A stretch of 64,000 nucleotides of DNA from Euglena gracilis (taxonomy: Eukaryota; Euglenida; Euglenophyceae; Euglenales). Positions 43,562 through 55,500 of this stretch are shown piece by piece. How positions within the stretch are numbered: position 1 is the stretch's first letter; each line of letters opens with the position of its first letter. The DNA lies in the NCBI GenBank assembly GCA_039621445.1, contig CP154957.1, forward strand, positions 18,829,237 through 18,893,236, read 5' to 3'. The notes below the pieces were generated by a model. The model was given only the letters and a program-made list of their open reading frames with translations. It was not told where the DNA came from and searched no databases. The position numbers were made by a program, and so were the translations under genes.

Positions 43562-46500
43562 ATGAGTGATGAATATGACACGTTGGACCTCCTGTGTGCG
43601 AGGTCCTCGACGACATCGTACGATGCCAAGCATCAGATTTGGCAGGCCATGGGAGGCGAATGGTGGCCTAACCTCGAGACGAGTAATGAAACTCGATGAT
43701 GCTCTTGCTGACAATGCCAGCTTGATTTTGGGGCGGCATTCTTAATGGGGATGTTTATTTTTGTCATGAGCAGCATTTTTTTTTTGCACAATCCAGAAAT
43801 ATCATATTTTTGTGGCATATCATCACGTTTTTTTTGGATTTTTTTTTGTTGGAAAAAGATGTGAATACCGGCTCAAACTTACATCTACGTGGAAAAATAA
43901 CAAAATTATGAAAATTTTCAAAGCCCCCTCTAGCAGAAGTGTACTAATTCCCAAAACCGCAATTTGCGCAAATTTCCCGCAAATTTTCCAAGGGCCTCCA
44001 ATATCAATTCTCCCCCTGCACCCCAGGGTTCGATGTTAGGAGGATTTAGGTGGGGGGGTCTTCCCCACCTCTCCCCCTCCTGGACCAGGGTGGTCCGGAC
44101 CCCCCCCCTGCCAGGGGGGTCCGGATCGACCTGGGGGGGCATACCTGGGACCCCCCAAAGGGTCAAAATTTTCTTTCCAACGCTGTGAACCGAAAGTTTT
44201 TTTTTCCATTTTTTGACGATTTTTTGCCCCAAAAGTGCCCAAAATGGCATCTCTTGGCCATTTCGGGGGGCCAAACTTTCTTGGCCTGGCGCTTTGCCAC
44301 CGGACCACGCCACTGTTTAGGTCCCCCCTCCTGGACCAAAGGGGTGCCCCCCCCCCTTCCCAGACTGGAGGGAGGGTCCGACCCCCCACTTGCCCTCACA
44401 TCAAACCCTGAGCACCCCTGTCCAAGACACACTGTGTCGTTAACCCCCCCACCTCAGTGGCACAATTCCAGAAAACTACCTGGGGTTTTTCATTGAATCA
44501 CAGTACTTTTGGAACAGCCTTGTGCCAGCATAACATCCTTGCAACATTGCAATGTGGACCAGGTTATGTGGAAAGGGGGGGTACAAAATTTCATTTTTTT
44601 GGATTATGAGATTTCATGCTCATTCTCATCGCTGAAGATATTCGGCGTCAAACACAATCAAGCCTGCAACATGTGTTTTCTTTATGACTTCTGCTGTTGT
44701 TGTTGTCCATATTTTTTTTCTGAACAAAGTGAAATTTACACGGACGAAGTGTGCTTTTTTTGGCATACTCCTGGATTTCAGTCTCAAGGTTCTTTCTTCA
44801 TCACAAAATTTTCCATCCTTCCATTGGATTCCCCCAGGAAGCCTGCAGCCTCCGTTGTTCTTTCTGCTTCGAAACACAGAAAAAAGTGCAGGAGCGTTGG
44901 CCCAACGTTCTCAAGCTTTGCGCGACTTTGTAAATGAACTGTTCAAGGCAGCGTCAACTGTTGACAGCGAAGAGCGCATGTCAGTCCTTGAGTATGCCGA
45001 GAATTACGGGCAGCAAATTTATTCGCATGCGACGGTGTCGCCGTGGTGGGACGTGGCTGGGATTGCCCTGCACGCGAAAAAGGGGGTTTATAAGGGGGGG
45101 GGGTTTATAGGATCCGGAATTTTGGTGAAAATCGCATAAGAAACCCCCAAATATAGGAAACCCCCAAATACAAGAAACCCCTGGGCTGTTGGACGCTAAT
45201 TCATGAACAAGAAACCACTCATCTATTTTCACCACGGGTCACAGCAAATCGCAAAGTGCGATCAACATAAAGATGAAGTCTAGTGTTTCTTTGCAAAGCA
45301 AGAGGTCAGAAGCAACTGTTTTTTGGGTGGGGCAGGTGCAACTGGAATCAAGAAGGTTGATTACATGAAGGAACCGAAGTTAGAAAAAGTTCCATTTTAA
45401 GAAACCCTTGGGGCCTGCCTTCGACACCCAAAATAAAAAAACCCCAAATATAAGAAACGGGTTTCTTATATTTGGGGGGTTTACCCAGGCGGAGACTCTG
45501 GCCTTCCCTTGCCAAAAGGGCCATGTTTTTGAAAACGTTGTTCGAGCCAGGATGAATATCAAAGTGAGGGAATAAAACTACAAAGCATCTCTGGCAGCGA
45601 AGTCAGATGTATTATTTGGGGGATGTCATCATCAACAACGACAACTGAGGCAACAAAAGACAGAAAAACTTGGAAATTTGAAGAATTTGAAGCTGCTGCG
45701 TTCATCATTCAGCTGTCTGTTCAATTTCCGATCACCATTCCCAGATTCCAGCACAGATCAACGTGAGAATGAAACAACGAGGTATATAATGGAATGCTCA
45801 TTGTATTGTTTAACCAGAGGATATGAAGCATTCTGTGGACGCTGTTTCGAATTTGTTTTTTCCCCTGAAATGAGGTAAAATGATTTTGTAAACGCCCCTA
45901 ATAAGTGCACGGGTGCGCGCATAGTACGTAGTTTCGGACCCCAAGGGGTGCGCACTTGTTAGGGCACTGCGCACTTTTAGGGCAAAGCCAAAAATATTTA
46001 TGTTTCCCCTACCCCTTTTCAATTTCCCCCCTATTTTGTGGTTTCAAGCTGTGAGTCAAGTGATTGTGTGTCAAATTTGAGTTTGGACGTTAGAAATTTT
46101 TGGTCTGAGAGGACAGTTCTGAGAATTGTGTGTGCTTTCCAACCTGAGATGTGACAGTGCTTTCTTCTTTGGGGGGGTGCGCACTTTTTAGGGAGGTAGT
46201 TCCGGACCTTTGGGGGGTGTACTTATTAAACCACCCCCCCACTTATAACACCCCCCCCCCCCACTTATAGACCCCCCCACTTATAACCCCCCCCCCCCCC
46301 ATCAGGCCGACCAACCAAACCGGATCCTATAACCCCCCCCCCCCTGGGAAGAAAAATGCAAACCGCCGGGGACGATTTTTCCAGCCCAAACCACCAAAAA
46401 ACAGACTTTTTTTTGGCAATTTTTTGAGACCCACCATCATCAAAAATGCCATTTTTGACCAAATTTGCCGAAAATTGCCAATTTGGGGGGGTTTCGGGGT

Positions 46501-49500
46501 CATTTTGGGGGGTCGGATTTTCACCAACAATTCCGGATCCTATAACCCCCCCCCACTTATAAACCCCCCCCCCTTCGGCCGACCAACCAAATCGGATCAT
46601 TAAACCCTGGGGGGGTTAGGGACTTATTAGGGGGGGTTTATGGTTAGTATCCGAAAAACAATTTGATTGATTTTATTTATGCCCTCGTTTCCCCCACATT
46701 TGGATGGTGCTTTATTGTTCTGATGGGCTCACTCCACCTCTTTGGGCGAACCCAAAAGAAAAATCGCTGGCGAAAATTTTTTTGGGATTCCAGTCAAGCA
46801 CTCCTGATCCCCTGAGTCCCAACCTGGCTTTCAGAGGTGTGCGCAATCCCACTTCCATCGATACGTTTCCTGGACTTGATGTGGAACCTTCAGGCCGACT
46901 ACAAAACAAACCTCCTCCCTCACGTGGACCTGAACCATTTGTGCCAGGAGGTGGAGCACGATTTGGACCAGACTGATTTTTTAGGCGTGACCCCCCCATC
47001 AGGGGAAGGGCACCAGGCTTCTTTTTAAGTCACCTGACCCCCCCCCCCCCCCCCGGGGGGGGGGGGGTGGGGGGGGGGGCCCGGGCCGGACCTCCCCCCC
47101 GGGGGGGGGGGGTCCCGCGCCGGAGGCGCTGGGTATACCTTTTCGGCGCGAAGCGCCGAAAATTTTTGAAAATTGCCTTTAACGGGCCCGATTTTGGGGG
47201 GGTCCCCGCCCCCCCCCCCCTGGGGGGGTCCCGCGCCACCCTGGGTGGGTGGGGGGGACCCTCCCTCCCCCCCGGGGTCTTAAAAAAGGAAGGGCACATA
47301 TGCCTAGACATTCACCAAAGACACTGGTGCCGATGGCACTGGAAGCCCAGAAAAGGCCCATTCTTGTACAAGTTTCTCTCCAAACCCCCTCTCCCCCGGG
47401 TTGGTCAAGTTCAGCCTGACTTGGAGGGGGAGGAGTTCCAGGTCCGCGAGGAGAAGGACTTGGATGAGCAGTACCTGCAGATCCCCCTCAAGGAACGGGG
47501 CAAGTACTGGCTGCTGCACGAGAAGCTGTGGGCGATGGAGAAGATCTCGCAGTTCATCCCCACGAAGATCCTGCCGTCCGCCCATGGGTTGCGGAGGTGT
47601 GCTGTGGAGGAGGAACATATACACCGTGCAGTTTTGCAGTTTTGTCCCCAGTCCTTTTCAGTGGAACCTCACACAAGCAATTGTTCTCAGTCATTTTTTT
47701 CATTTTGCATTTACGTTGGAAGTTTTCTAACTCTTTTACAAAAGAATCTCGCACACTCTATGAAGGCCCTATGAAGGTGTTTTCATTGAGCCCCCTTTTG
47801 CCCTCAGCAGTTTAGTGCTTTTTTTTGCGGTTGTTTTCTAATCCTGGCTGAGGATAAAGCGGAGAGGACGCTCTTTTGGTTTCTGTAATTAATATGCTTG
47901 AAAAGAAGTGCTGACTGCGACATCCCAGTCTGAGGAGATTTCTGCCAGGCTGCAATTCATTTCTGCCCTAAATTCAGGTGATAAAAATTACGGTAGCAAA
48001 GGTTTTTGGGAAAGCACCGACTTTTTGTCGTGAACGTGACCTTCGAAAATCTTAGTTGGCTGCTCTCGCACTTAAACCCCCCCCAAAAAATAAGACCCGG
48101 GTCTTATTTTTGGGTCCGTTGCTGGAAACCTCCAGGGGGGGTCTTATTTTTGGGGGGGTCTTATTTTTGGATTTTTTCTTGACCGACTCGGGCCCGAAAA
48201 AAACATCATTTTTCAGGTTCCCAAAAACACTAAAAATTTTCCTTCAGCGCTTCGCGCCATGTGTAAATTTGTGTAAGTTGACATTTAGCATGTTTTTTTG
48301 CACTTCAAGAATCTGAAAATTTTTGAAATTTCATCATTTTTGTGTGTGAAATTTGGGTTTTTGGCAATTTCTCAGGGAAAATTTTCACCGTCCCCGGCGC
48401 TTCGCGCCGTCAAGGGGGGTCTTATTTATGGGGGGCACGGGTCTTATTTTTGGATTTTTGCTCGATCGGCCCAGGGGGGGTCTTATTTGGGGGGGGGTCT
48501 TATTTTTTTTGGGGGGGTTAAGCTTTTTTGTATTCCTTTACACAGTTCTGCATTTTGGGGGTTGGGATCTGGTTTTTGAAATGCTGATTAAACTCCGACT
48601 ATCTATGTGTCCATCTTCACCATTTTCTGCTGTTACAACCTTTGGGGAAAGAAGGTTTTGGTGTTTTTGGACCTCCGAAATTTGGCAACAAAAGTTTGAT
48701 TCCCCAGTTTGACCCCCAAAGTGCGCGAAAACGCTAATGTTCCAGAGGTCGGGTGACAGGTCCACCCCTTGCTTGCTTTTAGATTGCCTGCAGCACCACG
48801 TGGAGGTTTTTGGAGTTGGTAGGCGGGCCTATCAGAGGACTCTGAAATTTTATGTTTGTGAAGGGAATAAAAGTACAGGAGGATCCCACCAGTTACCAGT
48901 TGAGTTCTGTGACAGGTTCACAGCTCCCCACTCAGGTTGCAGGTTGGGTCTTCTGGGACTTACATGGCAGCAAAAAGAATGCTTCTTTGCGCAATTGTGC
49001 AAAGAATCCATTTTAATACAACCTTCAGTCTCCTGTGCCAGCCTGTTTGGGGCTGGAGAATTAATGAACTAAAATTGTGTTAATTCTGTCTCTCCTGTAT
49101 TCCCATGCTGCTGGACCCCCTCCCCACAAACATTGCTGTACTGTGCGCAAAGGAACAAGTCAAATGGTTGCGATTGAACAAGTGGTCCAAACTCCGAAAG
49201 GGCTTGGTTTCACCTGCCCCAAATCGTTCCAGCAGCATCCTAAGCCGACGAGGCAGCCGTTGGAAGGTTCCCAAACACATGTTGGGTGTGGGTGACCCGT
49301 ATGCTGTGACCTGCTCTGAGGTACCTAACTTTCAAACTCTTCACACTTCCCCCCTGCGCACAGGTGATTTTTGCTGTTATGTGGGTGTCACAAAGCATTA
49401 AGCATTAGTTGTGCAGTGATGGACAACTTGCCACTGACCTCAGTGGCAGGTGAGCGCATTTGTGCGTTCCGGCCACTTTTAAGCAACAAAGAGCTTTTTG

Positions 49501-52500
49501 ATGTTAGCGTGTTTGGAGCTGGAAGATGAATGTGATGAAATTGTGGTATATTTTCCCTTGTATTCTCAAGCACATTGCTGGTGTCTTTGGGTGGTTGTTG
49601 TGCACAATTGCACAGACCAACCATTCCAATGGTCGATTCGCACAATTTTGCACACCAACCGAAGTTTTGTTTTAATTTTGAAGCTTTAGCAATGGGACTT
49701 CTGAGACAAGAGAAGATTAGAAACAGGAGGAGAGCAGCGTGTGGAGGTGTTGTGCTCAAAGTGGAGATGTTGTCCTACATGTCTGAGAAGGTCAAATAAA
49801 AATAAAATATGTTAGTATATTGCATCATGTGGCCCCTGAACACCAATATTTTCAAGTTAGCTGACACATCCATTCCAAGCCAATGTACTGGGCCTCGTTT
49901 AGGACCAGGCACTTTTAAACTCAATTTTGAAGGAATAAAACCTGGAAGTGCTGTCCGTCCATTTTGATGTTTAATGGTCCAGAAATGGTTTTACATAGGT
50001 TCAACTGCCATTGCCAGAATTCGGGCCAGAAGACTGGTCCTTTGTAAATAACTTCTACAAAATATCTCGCACTTAAGGATTTTCAAACTGCAGCGATGCC
50101 GAATCCCCCAAATGGTATGTGTGCGAAGTTGCAAGTGGTTAGTGTGCATAGACCAAACAGACCATTCGCGCATTTGCGCAAATCAACCATTTGTAATTTT
50201 ACAAACACACAAATTTCAGCGTGCACATATGCCGGTTTGCACCAAACATTGAATTCTCACAACGTCGAAGTTTCGGAAATCGTTTCAGGCTGAGTCTCAA
50301 CTCACCACGTTTTTCCAGTAACATCCCGTGTTGATGAGGCAGCCGTTGGGAGGTTCCAAAACACACATTGTTGGGTGTTATGTACCTCATGTGCTGCACC
50401 ACATGTGCTGCACGAATTGTCGAAAGTCCCTACTTTCATCTCCGCGGGGCACCATATCACATCCCGATCACAAATTCTGTTTCTTTGGGAGTCAGTTGCT
50501 GGCGCCTTTGCAAAAAAATGACCATTTGCACATTTGCACCGACAAAGGAAAAGTCTTTAAGTGTGAGTTGTTGCCTAAGACTTTTTGGGGGGAACAATAT
50601 CGAACAATCGCGAACAATCAAGAATGGGAACAAATGTTGTCGGTGCAAATGTGTAGGAATCCCTGATTTTGGGTTTTTCGTTTTCATTTTCTCAACTTTC
50701 TTGGGAAATCAACAACTGTTTTCTTCCCCTCAGGAACAGTGCTTTGTGCCAAACGTTCCAGAAGTCGTGGGAATACTACGGGGGCGTTCCTCATTTCATC
50801 CGCATCATGGCCATGCACCCCGAATTTGCCGCCCGTTGGATCGAGACCACGCACGGGATCATGTCCGGTGTGTCCCACCCGCTGGGCTCCCTTGTGCTCT
50901 GCATTCGCTGCCAGGCAGCGGCCCCGTGGTGGAGCGGCATCGTCATTACATCGCGATCTTGGCGTGCAGCACCCACAACTGCGTCTATATGATTGAAAAG
51001 ATGGAGTACCTGTTCACTTTGATGGGTGGAGACCTCACCTGGTTACAGGGCATCAAGAATGCCCCAGGTGTGATGTCATCAGAAGTTCGGTCAGGTTGCT
51101 CGCGTGCTTTCGGCAATGCATGACGTGCGACATCATATTTTTTGTGATGTGCGGTTTGTTGTCTTCAGACAAGATGCAGAGGCTGGCGGAGTTCAACACT
51201 ATTCTTGCCCACCAACCGTGGAAACTCACGAAAAAGGTACTTTCTGCCACTGTGCGTGCATTGTTCTTTTGTTGTATTTTACCCACTGCGACCCTGCCAA
51301 GGGAAAACAGTCTTTTCCCGCAAACTCACTAACGGATATTGCTTGAGAGGCTCCGTATTAAAGAGTTTTTTGTGTTTCCCAGTGGAGGTCTGGGTTTGGC
51401 ATTCCCAAGACTGGGTCGTGCGTTTTGAACTATTTTTGTGGGAGCTTCCATATTGCGGAGAGCCGTTTTCAGAAGTGGTTTGAAGAGTTTTGAAAAGTCC
51501 GATCCCACCCTCAGGACCATGACATACCGGGGGGGGGGGGGGGGGAATTGGATGCCGAAAAAAATGATTGGGAAAAAATTGGTGTACAGAAATCCTGCCA
51601 AATTTTTCCGGGCCTTTTTTGAAAATCCTGCCTCAAAATTTTGAAAATCACCCCTTTTCCAGTCATCTTGCAAACAAAACCTGCCAATTTTTTCCGGGCC
51701 GTTTTCAGGTTTGGCACCAATTTTTTCGGCTTCCAATTTTGTTGGGTCTAATTTTATCTAGCTTCAATTCCCCCCCCCCGGTATTTCACCCCCCGAGAAA
51801 ACACTTACTTTTCAGCCGGTCAGTCACTTTCATTTCGAAAGAAACGCGAGAAGCGATTCATGGACAATCTTGTCAAGTCCCTTGCCGTGCAGTGGGTTGC
51901 ATCTGAGTCGCTTCTGCTCTCAGGACATCAAGGGGTTGCTTGACTGCGGATGGTCGCGGGGGCAGATCGCCCACGCAGGGGTTTGTTTAAGCCAGAGGGT
52001 ACCCTATCCTGGGGGGGGTCCAGCCAGCAGCTCGTTTCCAGCCAGCAGCCTTTTGCCAGCCGGAGGCTGAACCCTTAAGAAAACCCCTGCGCCCACGCCA
52101 TTCTGATTATGTCATGCTACCATGCGCTGTCCGGGATGATCTTCTCGTGCGGCATTCTGCCGGACGCCAACGAGAGTGAGATTACGTCCGGGGAGGTGGA
52201 GGTCCCCTTTGAGCGGGTCAACACATTGCCAGTTCGAGCTGAATTGTTCAGGACAAATCCCACGGGCAGCACCACAGGTTCGTTTTCCTTCCTTGCTTTT
52301 ACTTGCAACTTTCTTCTGAATTCTGCTGGAAATGAATCATTTTTTGTTTTGTTTGTGTTATTTTCTGTCTGTTTTTTTCTTGCCTGTCTGATCAGTTTGT
52401 GCATTTCTTATTCATTCGTGTGAAGATTGCAAAGCATCGACAAATGAAATAGCATCTTTTCGTCATCAACCTTTCTTTCGTCAACTGGAGTTCAACGCTC

Positions 52501-55500
52501 AACTGCAGATCTTGATTGTGGAGCGCTTGACCGCATATCCACTGATGTGGCACAAGAATCATACGACGTGCCAACCGAGGAATGCCAGAAGAGCAAGTTC
52601 TTTCTTCCTAATCGTCACGGAGTATCGCGCTATGAAGATTTTGATGCTCAGGGAAAGCATCAGAGGAGGTTTGCTTTTTTTTTGGCAACGTTTCTCAAAT
52701 TTATTTCTCGAATCTTTTCGGATTGTCTTTTTAAGCTCTGGACCACCATCAAAATTTTGCCCTAGTTCTTCCCCTAGTTTTGTGTTGCTTGGGAAAACTT
52801 TTGAGGGGGTCGACACTTTCCGACGCGAGGATGTGTGCTTTATGGCGTTCATGTCAGGGAATGTCTTGGGGAGGTCCAGCCAGCCCAGCACGTTTCTCTC
52901 CCAGCCAGCAAAGCTGTTAGCCAGGCAGCTCCCCCCCCCCCCCGGTGATCGAATGGAAATACAGTTTGGCCAGCCCGGCAAAGCTGAGCTATACCGAGTT
53001 TTTTTTTTTTTGAATGGGGTCGAAAATGGCAAGGCGTAGCTTAAGAAAAATTGACCCCACCACCGGGGGGGTCCAGCCAGCCAGCAGCCTCTTTCCAGCC
53101 TCAGACCCCCTCCCCCCATGAATGAGTTTTATTTATTTCCAGGGTGGTGGGACAATTTCGGATTTTTCGCTTTCGGGGTGCAAAAAATGGGGGGGAAATG
53201 GGTCAGAAGAGTGCTTGCCAGGGCAAATTTGGGTTCGAAAAATCGATTTTTGCATAAGTGCATAATTGCATATTTTTGCATAATTGCATAAGCTTTTTTT
53301 GGATATTTTTGCAGTTTTGATTTTTTGGTACCCGTCAGTCAGTCAGTCAGTCAGGTCCAGTTCCAACCCTGGGACCCCAGGGGGGGGGGTCAGCCAGCAG
53401 CTTTTTTTTCCAGCCAGCCCAAAGTTTTCAGCCTCTGAGCTGAACCCCCTGGGGGGGGGGGTCGCTAAAGGACGCCTTGATGGCCAAGAAATAAGAAAAA
53501 CACCCTAACCAGGGTTTTTTTTTTGTCTTCGACCCCCAGGGGGGGGGTAGAGTGGGTGGCTCCGGCCGAGCCCCCAGAGGGGGGTGGGATATACTTTTTG
53601 GTGCCAAAGGCACCAAATTTTTTTGAAAAAGTGCTATTTTTAGCATTTTTCGCGATTTGTGGCCATTTTCGGGGAAAAGTGAGTGGGTCCCCTGGGACCC
53701 CCCAGGTGTTGGGTGGGTGGGGACCCCCCCCCCCGGTCTTTAAAAAACACCCTGACCCTAACTGTGGTGTAACTGTGACCCTAACTCCCTGCTTCCATCT
53801 CCGCATTTTAGGGCACCGCACTACATCCTGCTGACATTTTTGGGTTTTGGGGTCATGTGATGTCTTTTTCAAATATGTCGATTTGGGCAAATGCCCACAT
53901 CGACAAAGAAAAGAGCTTCCTTGCAAGATGCGCGGCCTAAGTATGCAGGGATGAAGCAACCAACCTCATCTTTCCCCTTCGTCGGCCCACCGACCCCTTG
54001 GCCGCCAATGCTTTCCCCCTTGAGCTCCGGGGTCACGCCGTTGCCCCAGGCACCCGCTGTCGGACTTCAATTGGAAGGACGACTGCTTCGGCGCGCTGAG
54101 CGAGTTCGACCTGAAGGAGGAGGCGGAGCAGCTGCACAGGCTCTTCGAGCAGGTGCAGCAGGCACCGCTCAGCACCGTCGCCGACACCTCCAACTTCAGG
54201 TCCCCCGCCTGGAGCTGAATGGGCGGTGAACACGGTCCTGCCGGGCGGAGGGGTGGGTGGGTCGACCCCCCCCCCATTGTGTGTGGGTGGTTTTCAAAGA
54301 ATTTGGGTGGGTGGGTTGGTCCCTGGATCAAGAGTACTCATCAAGTGAATACGTGGCTGTGAAGCCATGCCGATATTTTGGTCCCTTGTGTCCCAAACAG
54401 GAGGCACTTGTTTGCTGAAGTGTGTCAAACTGAATATCCCCCAATTCATAGCCACATTCAGTCCAAAAATCCCGTCAAACCTGCAGCAATGCCCAAGACG
54501 CTGTGATTCCCCCACCCCTTTTGCAGGGACCTGGTGTGGCTGTATGTGCACTACGTGTACGGCATCCACCACGACGACTTCAACTACAGCCGCATCAACA
54601 CGTTCTTCACGGACATCAACATGGTGAAGATCGTGAAGTCCTTCATCAAGCGCACCGCGTGCTACCCAGAGACGTGCGAGGCCAGCCACTTCCACGACTG
54701 GGGCTACGCGTTCAGCCCCCGGCCAGGGCCCTGGCAGGGCCTTGACACCGCACGGGGGGGGGGGGGCTGGCTCCCGACCCTGCGGGTGACAGCGCAGTCT
54801 GGACACAGTAAACCCCCCAAATAATCACCCCCCCCCGAATAATGAACCCCCCAAATAATAAACCCGTCCCGAGGACCGACTTCGGCCGCCCAAATAATAA
54901 ACCCCCCCTCCAGCAGGTGTGAAGGCAAAGAAAAAAGAGGGGAAAACCAGCAGAAATGTTGCAACAAATCACAAAGTGGATAAATTGGTGCCGATAATAT
55001 GCCAAATAAGCACCTAATTATTCAAAATGGCTCCAAATATGCCAAAAGTGACCATTAGAGCCCGTGGAGGGTTTTTTTTTTTGGTCGATTTTTAACTTCG
55101 GAAATTTTGCCCAAATCATAACCCCCCCCAAATAATAACCCCCCCTGACCCCAACTTCAAGTGCCCAAATAAGAAACCAGGGGTTTTATTATTTGGGGGG
55201 TTCATTATTTGACGCCTGCAAGTTAGTTGCTGGCTGGAATAAAGGCGTCTTTGAAGCCAGACATATCACCGGGGCCGACCGGGGTAGGCAATTGAGCAAT
55301 TCGCATCGAACTCCCCTCCTCACTTTTTTCCTGTGGCTTTTGGCCCAGTCACTCCGGTGCCAAATGCACCGAAGCTCAGAAAAGCAAACCGTTCTCTAGG
55401 GGGATTGCTCGTCCCCATCATTGGTCCCAGTCCCCATCATTGGTCGAATTCAACCTGGTTCGAAAATGCAGCTGGCCTCTCAATGCAAAATCAAAATTGT

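Noticed and set aside
47290-47414. Sestrin coding sequence continuing through the MITE at 47014-47289
   Set aside because: In frame after excision, but a GT-AG pair at 46987 and 47414 joins the conserved-looking pieces in phase without it.
53502-53762. CCCTAAC words as telomere repeats
   Set aside because: Only two isolated copies, exactly flanking a MITE, best explained as its target duplication.
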